Source of the DNA: Marivirga sericea
GTDB lineage: Bacteria > Bacteroidota > Bacteroidia > Cytophagales > Cyclobacteriaceae
Reading direction: 5' to 3'
Assembly: GCF_900177665.1 (NCBI RefSeq)
Contig: NZ_FXAW01000003.1
Span: 336,655-400,654 of the forward strand
Length of the DNA stretch: 64,000 nt
A model generated the notes under the pieces. It made no database searches. It worked only from the letters and a program-made list of their open reading frames with translations, and was not told the DNA's origin. The first letter of the stretch is position 1, and the number at the start of each line of letters is the position of its first letter. Made by a program: the position numbers and the translations under genes. Below, piece by piece: positions 52,209-60,904 of this stretch.

Positions 52209-54629
52209 TTATCCTCCTGCCCTGTTTAATTCGTCCAAATTCGTATTTCTTTGACGGGCTTTAAATTCTTCTCCTTTGCTGAAGCTATATCTTATGGAAA
52301 AGCCGACACTCTGCTGTCCAAAATACTGGCTTATTTCATTGACGTTACCGTTGAAATTTGAATTCCCTTCAAATCTTCTTGTCCTGAAAATATCTGTAAA
52401 ATTTAGAGAGGCATCTAACTTCTTGTTCATGAAGCTTTTCTTTATTGCAAAATCAATCCCCCATTGTTCTCCAATTGCGTACAGCCCCCAAACAGTATTA
52501 GATCTATAATCTCCATTCAACTCAACCTTGAAATCATTCGGTAACATAAATGTATTACCTGCTCTTACAAAAGCAGAAGTAGCATTGTTTTCTACCTGAT
52601 TTCCACTCAAAAAAGTGGTGAATTCTTGATGAAATACTGAAAGATTTGCATTGATAGACCACCATTTAAATGGTTGAAACGGAACTACAGCCGTTGCGCT
52701 ATAATTCACTTGATCATCAATATTCTGTTGTGCAAATACTGTAGTTCCATCTTCTGGATTTTGTAAAGGTACCTCTGCGATAAAATCGCTAGTCAACCCA
52801 TAATTAAGTACTAAATTATACTGCCCCAAAATTGTTTGGGTAACTGACATGGAGTGTGTAAACTGCGGTCTCAAGTACGGATTCCCTTGTGCCCAAGTAT
52901 AGGGATCTAAATACATAATGAATGGATTTAAATTACTGTAATTAGGTCTATCGATTCTTCTACTATAATTATAATTAACCTGATAAGCTTCCGAAACATT
53001 ATGTTGTAAAAAGAAACTAGGGAAAAGATTAAAATAATTTCGTTCATTAATTGTATTTAAAGTTAATGACTCGCCCTCTGAATAAGTTTGCTCTGCTCTT
53101 AAGCCAACTTTATATGACATTTTCTCACCTAGCTTCCCTGCAAAGCTGCTATATCCTGCAAAAATCTGCTCAGTATACACGAAATGATTAGACCTATTCG
53201 GATCTAACGTCCTCTGATTATCTTCTACTTCAAAAAATTCAATTTCATTATCTGACACAACGTGACTTGCCTTTAAACCAGCTTCCATCTTAACTTTTTC
53301 AAATATTTTACCTTCAAAATCGACTTGAGCTGAATAAATATCATATGCAAATGGATTTTCATTTTCCAAACGCTCTACTGAATTTGGTTCTGTATTAGCT
53401 TCTTGAAAGTAGCTGTTAGTAAATGTAGATCCACCTTCATTAATTAATTTCACATAGTTTAAATCTGCAGTAAGCTTGCTGCCATTGGTATCCAGCTTAT
53501 GAACATAATGCAGATTACCTTGGGTATTTAAAAACTGATATTCAATCTGATTATCTGAATTAATCATGAATTCATTTCCTCCCTGATCTAAATCTGTATC
53601 AATATTAAAATCATGATATACATCCTGGCCATATACATTTAGCATTACCCCAACTGACTGTTTATCATTAATATCATAATCAGTACCTATTCGCATGGAA
53701 GGAATCACTCTATTGACAAATTCTTTTCCAGTCTGATCAAAAATAGTTGTCACGCCATTAGATTGAGTGATTTCTCTATAAAAGCCAGCATCTCTAATTC
53801 TTCCTCTCTGCGATAAATCAGCATTTACAAAAGAATTCCAATCCCCTTTCTTATGGTTCAATTGTAAACCGGTATTGTAGTTTTGCATTTCATTGTATCG
53901 GTAGCCTGCATTCAAACTACCATTTACACCTTGCATACTATTCTTCTTCAATGTGATATTGATAATACCCGCATTTCCTTCCGCATCATATTTAGCGGAT
54001 GGATTATTAATAATTTCAATAGTTTTAATATTATCAGCTGACATTCCTTGTAACATATTTTGCAGGTCAGTAGCAGATAGATAAGATCTACGTCCATCAA
54101 TCATGACTTGTACACCTGACTTTCCGTTCAGCTGGATATTACCATCTTGATCAACAAATACCCCTGGCGATTTCTCCAATACTTCGTAAGCTGTGGCACC
54201 AGCAGCCATAGCAGTCCCTTCTACTGATACAACCATTTTATCAGCCTCTACCACCACTTGTGGGCGCATGGCTTTTACCTCCACCGCATCCATAACCTGA
54301 ACATCTTCCTCTAGTCTAATAGTAGAAAAATCTACTGCTGGATTGTTGGCGTCTACTGTTATGCTTTTGGAAAGGTAAGTTTCAAAACCAACCCCTGAGA
54401 CTTTTAAATAATAATTGCCATATTTCACATTGATTTTAAATTGCCCTTCAGCATCGGTTACGCTTCCGGTCAATAGACTTGAATCTGAAGATTGATAAAC
54501 GGCCACATTACTGTAAGGAAGTGGGGCATTTGCTTTGTCTTTCAAAACACCCTTAACCGAGCCTGTTTGCGCTTGGGCAAAGCTGCTTAAAAAAAGTGTT
54601 AGCGTTAAAATAGATAAAATAGTTTTCAT
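52209..54629 (-). CDS. Outer-membrane beta-barrel receptor with carboxypeptidase-like N-domain
   Basis: An 806-residue protein of the TonB-receptor-like outer-membrane barrel family. Signal peptide (cleavage near S-F-A-Q-A), regulatory domain starting G-S-V-K-G-V-L-K-D, plug with V-F-V-D-Q-D-G-N-I-Q-L-N-G-K-S-G-V near 160-176, I-K-T-I-E-I-I-N-N-P-S-A-K-Y-D-A-E-G-N near 205-223, and a barrel whose R-R-I-D-R-P-N-Y-S-N-L-N-P-F near 560 is typical of the OMP_b-brl_3 group. The ATG at 54629 is chosen; another ATG six codons earlier is possible. The ligand is unknown. Confidence 0.88.
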   Translation of the reverse strand: MKTILSILTLTLFLSSFAQAQTGSVKGVLKDKANAPLPYSNVAVYQSSDSSLLTGSVTDAEGQFKINVKYGNYYLKVSGVGFETYLSKSITVDANNPAVDFSTIRLEEDVQVMDAVEVKAMRPQVVVEADKMVVSVEGTAMAAGATAYEVLEKSPGVFVDQDGNIQLNGKSGVQVMIDGRRSYLSATDLQNMLQGMSADNIKTIEIINNPSAKYDAEGNAGIINITLKKNSMQGVNGSLNAGYRYNEMQNYNTGLQLNHKKGDWNSFVNADLSQRGRIRDAGFYREITQSNGVTTIFDQTGKEFVNRVIPSMRIGTDYDINDKQSVGVMLNVYGQDVYHDFNIDTDLDQGGNEFMINSDNQIEYQFLNTQGNLHYVHKLDTNGSKLTADLNYVKLINEGGSTFTNSYFQEANTEPNSVERLENENPFAYDIYSAQVDFEGKIFEKVKMEAGLKASHVVSDNEIEFFEVEDNQRTLDPNRSNHFVYTEQIFAGYSSFAGKLGEKMSYKVGLRAEQTYSEGESLTLNTINERNYFNLFPSFFLQHNVSEAYQVNYNYSRRIDRPNYSNLNPFIMYLDPYTWAQGNPYLRPQFTHSMSVTQTILGQYNLVLNYGLTSDFIAEVPLQNPEDGTTVFAQQNIDDQVNYSATAVVPFQPFKWWSINANLSVFHQEFTTFLSGNQVENNATSAFVRAGNTFMLPNDFKVELNGDYRSNTVWGLYAIGEQWGIDFAIKKSFMNKKLDASLNFTDIFRTRRFEGNSNFNGNVNEISQYFGQQSVGFSIRYSFSKGEEFKARQRNTNLDELNRAGG

Positions 54630-54874
54630 GTTCTTGAGCGTTTGCATGTTTTCGTCTTTAGTTAATAGATGCGTTCATGTTAGTGCTCGATGCATGGAAT
54701 GTGCCATTTTCTGTAAAAGGCCTATTTTGGGTTTAGAAGGTGATTTAGAAGAAAAAACGATTTACAAGTGTTCAATTATGAACATCAGAAAGATTCAAAA
54801 GCGAACATTTGAAGAAAAAATTCTAGTAAGATGCGGATAAATAAATAAAAAAATTGGTGGCAAACTGGTTAAGA

Positions 54875-54903
54875 AATGCATAGCACAAAAAATGCTATGC
54901 ATT
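54875..54903 (-). terminator. Hairpin after the oxoamine synthase gene, terminator-like
   Basis: An 11-bp perfect stem (AATGCATAGCA with TGCTATGCATT, 7-nt loop) starts 7 bp beyond the stop at 54910. The run of T residues lies in the loop and not after the stem, so termination may be weak. Confidence 0.5.
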
Positions 54904-54909
54904 ACTATT

Positions 54910-56262
54910 TCATATGATACTCAGCTCTTTCGCTGTTTCCTCAATCTTATTTAGCGCATTATCCAATTGATCTTCAGAAAATCCAGCAGTAATTGTCATT
55001 CTCACTCTAGTAAGCTTCCTTGGAACAGCTGGGTACGGAACCGGATTTACAAAAATGCCTTTTTGATGTAATCGATAAGTCATTTCCTTCACTTTATTAT
55101 CATCTCCTATAATAATTGGAAATATTGCGGTCTCAGCATTCCCTATATTAAACCCAGCACTTAATAATCTAGCTTTCACGTACTGAATATTATTCCAAAG
55201 CTTATCTTGGCCTGCTTGGTTATTTGCTATTAGCTTTAAACCTTCTAAAGCTGCAGCTACTGCTGGCAAATAAGGGGAGGTCGAAAACATATAGGATCTA
55301 CTGCTATATTTCAGATAATTAATCAGCTTTTGAGATGCAGAAACGAATCCACCAACCGCCCCAACAGATTTACTCAAAGTTCCGGTAATGATATCTATCT
55401 TTCCTTCTAGACCGAAGTAATCAATAGTACCTTTTCCATTCTTGCCAATTACCCCTGTGGCATGCGCTTCATCTACTAATACCCAAGCGCCATAGTAATG
55501 CGCCACATCCAAAATTTCGGGTAAATTACAAATGTCACCATCCATTGAATAAACACCATCTAGTACTACTAATTTATTGATATATTTATTTTGAACATTT
55601 TTTAATACTTTCTCTAATGAAGCAGGATCGTTATGGGCAAAAAACTTTTTATTGGATCCCTTGCTGCCATCGATAAGGCTCGCATGAGAGAACATATCAT
55701 AAATAGCAATATCTTTATGTCCAAGCAGTCCGGAAATGGTGCCAATGTTCGCTGCATAGCCTGAGGTATAAACTATTGAAGCCTCCATAGCTTTCATTGA
55801 AGAAATTTGTTCTTGTAGCTCTCTGATTATACTCATAGTTCCACTCAACAAAGGAGCACCCCCAGCACCTCCACCGTATTGCTCAATCGCTTCAATAACC
55901 TTAGCCTGTATTCTTTTATCTTGGGTAAGATTAAGGTAATCATTAGATGCAAAATTGAGCATTTCCTTTACCGTCTTTGTTTCCGGATCAATTACATTGG
56001 AAACCACTTTTGATCCATCAATAGATTCTCTTTCATATAAAAAGCGATTGCTTTTTTTCATGTCCGAAAACCAACTCCCCATCATATCCATCCGGCTGTC
56101 CCATTCAGCATATTCCAGTTTTGGGTCGCCCGTAAAATTATATAATGAGTATTTATTGGCATCTATTTCTCCAGCTGGAGAAATATCAAAATACATGTGA
56201 TCAATATTTTCATCATCAAAAAGATGATAATGCTTCCTTGAGCTTGTGGGGTTAAATGACAT
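54910..56262 (-). CDS. Alpha-oxoamine synthase (serine palmitoyltransferase / cysteate acyltransferase type)
   Basis: A 450-residue PLP enzyme that joins an amino acid with an acyl-CoA. N-F-A-S-N-D-Y-L-N-L near 100-109, G-G-G-A-G-G-A-P-L-L-S-G-T near 128-140, D-E-A-H-A-T-G near 270-276 and the PLP-lysine motif T-G-T-L-S-K-S near 300 are clear. An N-terminal extension of about 90 residues precedes the usual core. Closest known roles are serine palmitoyltransferase (sphingolipids) or, in sulfonolipid makers, cysteate acyltransferase; 8-amino-7-oxononanoate synthase is less likely because no biotin genes are near. Start M-S-F-N-P chosen; a hydrophobic upstream extension is unlikely. Confidence 0.85.
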   Translation of the reverse strand: MSFNPTSSRKHYHLFDDENIDHMYFDISPAGEIDANKYSLYNFTGDPKLEYAEWDSRMDMMGSWFSDMKKSNRFLYERESIDGSKVVSNVIDPETKTVKEMLNFASNDYLNLTQDKRIQAKVIEAIEQYGGGAGGAPLLSGTMSIIRELQEQISSMKAMEASIVYTSGYAANIGTISGLLGHKDIAIYDMFSHASLIDGSKGSNKKFFAHNDPASLEKVLKNVQNKYINKLVVLDGVYSMDGDICNLPEILDVAHYYGAWVLVDEAHATGVIGKNGKGTIDYFGLEGKIDIITGTLSKSVGAVGGFVSASQKLINYLKYSSRSYMFSTSPYLPAVAAALEGLKLIANNQAGQDKLWNNIQYVKARLLSAGFNIGNAETAIFPIIIGDDNKVKEMTYRLHQKGIFVNPVPYPAVPRKLTRVRMTITAGFSEDQLDNALNKIEETAKELSII

Positions 56263-56361
56263 TTTGTATCGTTTTGGTTTAAATAATAATAAGGGCAATA
56301 ATAGATTAGCATAAATGCAAACCCATTTCGATTAATACCTACGCTATTTTTAGTAACTACA

Positions 56362-56982
56362 TTAAGGTAAAAAAGTTAAGCTCATATCTTTATCTAGCAT
56401 CCAGCCAGTTATGCTGTAGCGCTTACGATAAGACATTAAAACTTCATGTTCAAGTTCACTTCTAAACAATAGCAAACGTCCAGCAACTGGCTGTATTTTT
56501 TCATCTTTGTCATCAAAATAAAGTGCCAGTTCACCACCATGACCTTCTTGCCAGTTTTCATTTAGATAAAGGACAAACGAGATCACTCGATGAGCATTTT
56601 GTTGAAATCGATCAACATGTCTCTTATAAAAAGTATGCTCTGGATAAATAGCAAAATGAGTTTCGAAATCTTTTAAACCCAAATAGCAATTTTCATTCAA
56701 GGAAGTTTTCAATAGCTCTATTTCATTTAAAAAATCTTGTACGATTTCTGACTGGTTATTTCTATCTAGCCATTGAATGTAATCTCCCCTAATACCTTTA
56801 TCTAACTGGAACAGTGCTTGTTTACCAATCCCTGCCTTTTTAAAAACTCCTGATTGACTTCCCTGATTAGCAATTGCTACGAGCTTTTTTACATTGTCTT
56901 GAGAAACAAAATTATCCCAAACAAAATAACCTACTTCGCTTAAATGATCGATAGCAAGTTCTAATTTCTCCTTTGTATTCAT
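56362..56982 (-). CDS. 2OG-Fe(II) oxygenase, prolyl-4-hydroxylase type
   Basis: A 206-residue cytoplasmic dioxygenase. The iron facial triad is H-V-D in Y-K-R-H-V-D-R-F near residues 116-123 and the distal His in L-E-H-E-V near 180. The Arg in Y-R-K-R-Y near 187 binds 2-oxoglutarate. G-H-G-G-E-L-A-L-Y-F near 148-157 is typical of the family. It hydroxylates a protein or small molecule. It is 99 bp upstream of the oxoamine synthase on the same strand. Confidence 0.9.
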   Translation of the reverse strand: MNTKEKLELAIDHLSEVGYFVWDNFVSQDNVKKLVAIANQGSQSGVFKKAGIGKQALFQLDKGIRGDYIQWLDRNNQSEIVQDFLNEIELLKTSLNENCYLGLKDFETHFAIYPEHTFYKRHVDRFQQNAHRVISFVLYLNENWQEGHGGELALYFDDKDEKIQPVAGRLLLFRSELEHEVLMSYRKRYSITGWMLDKDMSLTFLP

Positions 56983-56989
56983 TTAACGG

Positions 56990-56997
56990 CAAAAATA
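56990..56997 (-). promoter_or_regulatory. -7 element of the oxygenase gene, close to start
   Basis: TATTTTTG on the minus strand matches TAnnTTTG and lies only 7 bp before the ATG, so the message would be leaderless or nearly so. Confidence 0.4.
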
Positions 56998-57163
56998 CAT
57001 AATAAAATTATTAAGTTGATAAATAAATTGCGAACCGTTATGTATACTTGCGTAAAAACCTGAAACACTTATAAACGTACGGGTTCTATATATAACTATT
57101 TTTTGTACCTAAAAATCTATTTCAGCCAAACCTAAAGCTTTTAAATGTTATAAAAACTAACTT

Positions 57164-57940
57164 ATGTCTTCAGACAACGGTACGGCTGTTTTATATTTTG
57201 ATATACACTTCAAATTGGTTAATAAGCCTGATGAGATAATCAATTTTTTGGAAGACTTTGAAAATTCCGAAATTAATCGCTCTGATTTTTTAGGTAAAAT
57301 TAAATTTCAATCTTTGATAGATATTATTGGCAGAAGCAACCACTTGAAGGGGAAAGTAGATGCCTTTCAATTAGAGCTTAATAGCATGTTTGATGAAATA
57401 AAGGTCGAGATTTGTCGAAGATTGAGAGTCATGATTGCTTTTGATAAACAAACAAGACTTTTCAAAGCTGATTGGCAAAAGATTAAGGTTTTCGAATCGC
57501 TATTAATAGATCTCAAACAACAAGGAATGTTTGATATGATTAAAGATTTTATTGAAGGGAATCAGTTAAGTTTAGGGAAGCGATTTAGCTTTGAGGAAAA
57601 ATACAAACCATTTACTCCCAAATTAGATGACAAAAGCGCTAAAAATCATTTCAAAGCCGAATTTCGATCTAGAAATAACAGTACGCTTCCAAAATACATT
57701 ATTTGGTTAAATAATCTCGAGCAAGAGAAGGCATTCCCTAAATCAGGAAAAACAGAACATAATTACTCGAAATCAACTCATGAATTACCGCAAGAATTAA
57801 TATTTGAGAAAATTGCTCCCAAAATAATTGCCGCAAATACCTTCAGTTTTAATGTAAATTCAAACGACTCGGTTTCTTTTGAAGAAATCTTTAATTTAGA
57901 TAATTACTACCTCGAAATAGTTGATGAAAATAAGATTTAG
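57164..57940 (+). CDS. Protein of unknown function (258 aa)
   Basis: A soluble, mixed-charge, largely helical protein without signal or membrane segment. Residues 1-160 (for example V-D-A-F-Q-L-E-L-N-S-M-F-D-E-I-K) look helical; residues 160-258 are basic and Asn/Ser-rich, then acidic. No motif is recognised. It diverges from the oxygenase gene and ends 3 bp before the stop of the convergent ROK kinase. Confidence 0.6.
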   Translation: MSSDNGTAVLYFDIHFKLVNKPDEIINFLEDFENSEINRSDFLGKIKFQSLIDIIGRSNHLKGKVDAFQLELNSMFDEIKVEICRRLRVMIAFDKQTRLFKADWQKIKVFESLLIDLKQQGMFDMIKDFIEGNQLSLGKRFSFEEKYKPFTPKLDDKSAKNHFKAEFRSRNNSTLPKYIIWLNNLEQEKAFPKSGKTEHNYSKSTHELPQELIFEKIAPKIIAANTFSFNVNSNDSVSFEEIFNLDNYYLEIVDENKI

Positions 57941-57943
57941 TCT

Positions 57944-58921
57944 TTAATCAACATCAATAGATATCTCATCTTTTTTGAGCTTATCAACTATCAAGCTACT
58001 TGCTCCAATAATAGGGGCAGACTGATTTTGTAATTGAGAGGAAATCACCCGCACTCTACCTTTAAAAACTGGCATCAAATTTAACTCTAAATGCTCCTTG
58101 ACTGGATTAAAAATTAAATCTCCAGCCTGAGATAACCCACCAAAGATAAATATTGCCTCAGGATCAGTATGGATCACTGTATCTGCCAGTTTAGTACCTA
58201 AAATCCTACCCGTATATTCAAAAGCCTGCTTCGCAATTATATCCCCTTTTAAAGCATATTTTGTAATCATCTCCGGACTGAGTTCATCAAAGCTAACAGA
58301 CCGAAGCGCGCTGTCTTCAGTATAATCCGCCAATAATTTATAAATTGTTCTTTTGATCCCTGTTGCTGATACATAAGTTTCTAAGCAACCTCGTTTTCCA
58401 CAGCCACAAAACCTACCATTCCCATAAGTCACAGTAGTGTGTCCAAGCTCTCCAGCAAAGCCGTTAGCTCCATTCACTAATTGACCATTGCTTACGATTC
58501 CAGCACCTAAGCCCGTACCTAGTGTTATAACAATAAAATCTTTCATCCCCTTAGCTCCACCAAAAATCATTTCACCTACTGCAGCTGCATTAGCGTCATT
58601 GGTTACCACCGTTGGCACATCAAACTCATCTTCCAAAGTTTTTGCTAAAGGTAAGATTCCCTTCCACCTTAAATTAGGAGCATGCTCAATCGTTCCTTTA
58701 TGATAATTAGCATTAGGCGCACCAACACCTATCCCTATTAGCTCATGTTTCTCTTGATCTAATCCCTTCCTTATTTCGTTTGAAAGCAAGTGAATATAAT
58801 CAGCAAAAACCGCTTCCGTTTGTGTTGGAATTGCGCCTTGGTATAAAACCTTGCCTTCTAAAGTTACAATTCCAAATTTTGTTCCAGTACCTCCTATATC
58901 AATCCCTATGCTAACTTTCAT
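57944..58921 (-). CDS. ROK-family sugar kinase (glucokinase-like)
   Basis: A 325-residue cytoplasmic kinase. Phosphate loop G-I-D-I-G-G-T-G-T-K near residues 5-14, catalytic G-E-L-G-H and T-T-V near 153-160, and the ROK zinc motif C-G-C-G-K-R-G-C-L-E near 167-176 are present. It phosphorylates glucose, N-acetylglucosamine or another hexose. It is the third gene after pfkA and the BadF-type kinase, with gaps of 3-50 bp. The start M-K-V-S-I-G-I-D is preferred over a start 39 bp upstream. Confidence 0.92.
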   Translation of the reverse strand: MKVSIGIDIGGTGTKFGIVTLEGKVLYQGAIPTQTEAVFADYIHLLSNEIRKGLDQEKHELIGIGVGAPNANYHKGTIEHAPNLRWKGILPLAKTLEDEFDVPTVVTNDANAAAVGEMIFGGAKGMKDFIVITLGTGLGAGIVSNGQLVNGANGFAGELGHTTVTYGNGRFCGCGKRGCLETYVSATGIKRTIYKLLADYTEDSALRSVSFDELSPEMITKYALKGDIIAKQAFEYTGRILGTKLADTVIHTDPEAIFIFGGLSQAGDLIFNPVKEHLELNLMPVFKGRVRVISSQLQNQSAPIIGASSLIVDKLKKDEISIDVD

Positions 58922-58969
58922 ATGCGTAATATTTAAAATTGACCAACCATTTTCTAACAATTGGCAATA

Positions 58970-59827
58970 TCAATTTCTATAATGTTTTTCTATTAAATAC
59001 TCTACCAACAAATCAATAGGCTCCTCCACAAAAATTCCCTTCTTCAACTGATGATCTTCCACAACCTCGTTCACGATTTCCTCAAAAAAGTATGGTACTG
59101 ACCCTACAAAATGGATCGGTAAATTTTCATAATTTTTAATACTGCAGATATAGGTTTCCACAAATTCAGAAATGCTTTGTTTCACAAGTTTTCTCAAATA
59201 TGGATGGTCAATTCTTTCTTTGATAAATTGACTAAAACTACTTAGATAAACATTTGCATAAGGTTTTATGTAAACATTTAACAGTATTTCTTCTTTATTC
59301 AATTGAAACTCTGTTTCAAGATCTCGAGTAATATCCTCAGGCAATTGCTTCTTTAAATATTGGCTTAGAAGTAATTTCCCAAAATGACTTCTACTGCCCT
59401 CATCTCCCAAAATAAAATCCATGCCACTTACCTCCTGGCGTACAATATCGCCATCAAAATGACAGGAGTTAGAGCCAGTGCCCATTAAGGCCGTTATGGA
59501 AGGTTCCCCATTAAAGGTTGCAAAAGCTGCAGCTACTATATCTTCTTTCACATAAAGATGTGATTTATTAAAAACCATGGAAAGCCCTCTTTCAACCATT
59601 GAGGCAAAATGTTTACTAGAACAGCCTGCGCCAAAAAAGTAAACAACTTCTATTGCTGATTTCTGATCAATGATCTCGGTTCCTAAGGATTTCACAATAT
59701 CACTTATGGCAACATCGTCCATAAAAAAGGGATTAATCCCTTTGGTACTTTTCTTTACCCTTGTTTCTCTGGCATCTACTAATTGCCAATCGCATTTCGT
59801 GGATCCGCTGGTACCTATTAAAATCAT
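58970..59827 (-). CDS. BadF/BcrA-type ATPase, N-acetylglucosamine kinase-like
   Basis: A 285-residue ASKHA-fold kinase. The first phosphate loop is G-T-S-G-S-T-K-C-D near residues 4-12 and the second L-M-G-T-G-S-N-S near 115-122. L-G-D-E-G-S-R-S-H-F near 142-151 is typical of N-acetylglucosamine kinases of this group. It probably phosphorylates an amino sugar, feeding glycolysis or cell-wall recycling. It lies 3 bp after pfkA. Confidence 0.85.
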   Translation of the reverse strand: MILIGTSGSTKCDWQLVDARETRVKKSTKGINPFFMDDVAISDIVKSLGTEIIDQKSAIEVVYFFGAGCSSKHFASMVERGLSMVFNKSHLYVKEDIVAAAFATFNGEPSITALMGTGSNSCHFDGDIVRQEVSGMDFILGDEGSRSHFGKLLLSQYLKKQLPEDITRDLETEFQLNKEEILLNVYIKPYANVYLSSFSQFIKERIDHPYLRKLVKQSISEFVETYICSIKNYENLPIHFVGSVPYFFEEIVNEVVEDHQLKKGIFVEEPIDLLVEYLIEKHYRN

Positions 59828-59830
59828 AAC

Positions 59831-60811
59831 TTAAATTGATAAAATTTTAGCAATTCTTAAATCATCCTTATGAATATCTTTAGGCTGATTCATAATATCA
59901 TCAAATTTATTAAAAATAATATCATGATGGCTTATCCCGACCATGCTATCTGTTTTTCCCTGATCTAAGCCTTCTACTGCCGCAACTCCCATCTTACTGG
60001 CCAAAACTCGATCAAAATAAGTAGGGCTTCCTCCTCTCTGCAGGTGACCTAATATAGTAACTTTTGTGTCAAAATAAGAAGATTTTTCCTTGACTTTCTG
60101 AGCTATTTCCATCGCTGATCCTGACTTCCCTCCTTCTGCGACAATGACCAAACTGGACGTTTTTTTCTTTTTACCTCCTCTATTCAATTTTTCAACTAAC
60201 TCATCGATTGAGGTTTCTTCTTCAGGGATGATAATAGAAACAGCTCCGCCTGCTATTCCGCTATTAATGGCAATATATCCTGAATCTCGCCCCATAACCT
60301 CGATAAAAAAAAGACGATTATGAGAAAGAGCTGTATCTCTAATCTTATCTATTGCTTCAACTGCAGTATTGGTAGCTGTATCATATCCGATGGTATAATC
60401 AGTGCCCGGTATATCATTATCTATAGTGCCGGGTATGCATATATACGGCATAGCATGTTCTAAAAACAAATAGTGCATACCCGTAAAAGAGCCGTCTCCA
60501 CCAATTCCGATTAAGGCATCAATCTTTTTATTTTTCAGCTGATCAAAAGCTTTCTGTCGTCCTTCAGGGGTTCTAAATTCTTTAGAGCGAGCTGATTTCA
60601 GCATCGTACCACCTCTTTGCAATATATTTGCAACAGATCGAACATCCATTTCTTCGAAATCACCTTCAATCATCCCTTCATATCCGCGGTAAATACCAAC
60701 TATTTCCTTGTTATAAAAAATACCCGCTCTTACGACAGCACGTATAGCAGCATTCATCCCAGGGGCATCACCACCAGAAGTAAAAACACCTATTCGATTT
60801 ATTTTATTCAT
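59831..60811 (-). CDS. pfkA: ATP-dependent 6-phosphofructokinase
   Basis: A 326-residue glycolytic enzyme that makes fructose 1,6-bisphosphate. G-V-F-T-S-G-G-D-A-P-G-M-N-A near residues 8-21, I-G-I-G-G-D-G-S-F-T-G near 101-111, catalytic G-T-I-D-N-D-I near 131-137, E-V-M-G-R near 171 and H-L-Q-R-G-G-S-P-T near 258 are all present. The Gly after the D of G-G-D-G-S indicates the ATP-using type. It heads an operon with two sugar kinases and is controlled by a promoter whose spacer holds a palindrome. Confidence 0.96.
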   Translation of the reverse strand: MNKINRIGVFTSGGDAPGMNAAIRAVVRAGIFYNKEIVGIYRGYEGMIEGDFEEMDVRSVANILQRGGTMLKSARSKEFRTPEGRQKAFDQLKNKKIDALIGIGGDGSFTGMHYLFLEHAMPYICIPGTIDNDIPGTDYTIGYDTATNTAVEAIDKIRDTALSHNRLFFIEVMGRDSGYIAINSGIAGGAVSIIIPEEETSIDELVEKLNRGGKKKKTSSLVIVAEGGKSGSAMEIAQKVKEKSSYFDTKVTILGHLQRGGSPTYFDRVLASKMGVAAVEGLDQGKTDSMVGISHHDIIFNKFDDIMNQPKDIHKDDLRIAKILSI

Positions 60812-60833
60812 TTAAAAAAAATTTTCAACCCAT

Positions 60834-60864
60834 CAAAGATAGTGTAATGTGTACACTTACCCAA
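60834..60864 (-). promoter_or_regulatory. pfkA promoter with operator inside the spacer
   Basis: On the minus strand TTG (60862-60864) and TATCTTTG (60834-60841) are 20 bp apart. The spacer is filled by an inverted repeat with perfect arms AGTGTA (60841-60846 on plus) and TACACT (60852-60857) and an inner GTGTACAC. A protein bound here would block pfkA. Confidence 0.7.
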
Positions 60865-60875
60865 TACTATTTTAC

Positions 60876-60883
60876 TATCTTTG
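60876..60883 (+). promoter_or_regulatory. -7 element of the Nudix-type regulator gene
   Basis: TATCTTTG is identical to the pfkA -7 box on the other strand. The palindrome at 60841-60857 ends 18 bp upstream, at about the -33 region, so it may also control this gene. Confidence 0.5.
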
Positions 60884-60904
60884 CATTACTAATTGAATAG
60901 AAAC

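Noticed and set aside
54535-54840. Plus-strand frame of 101 codons starting inside the outer-membrane receptor gene
   Set aside because: It overlaps antisense the signal-peptide region of a well-supported gene, has irregular composition with many Cys, and has no promoter or ribosome site.
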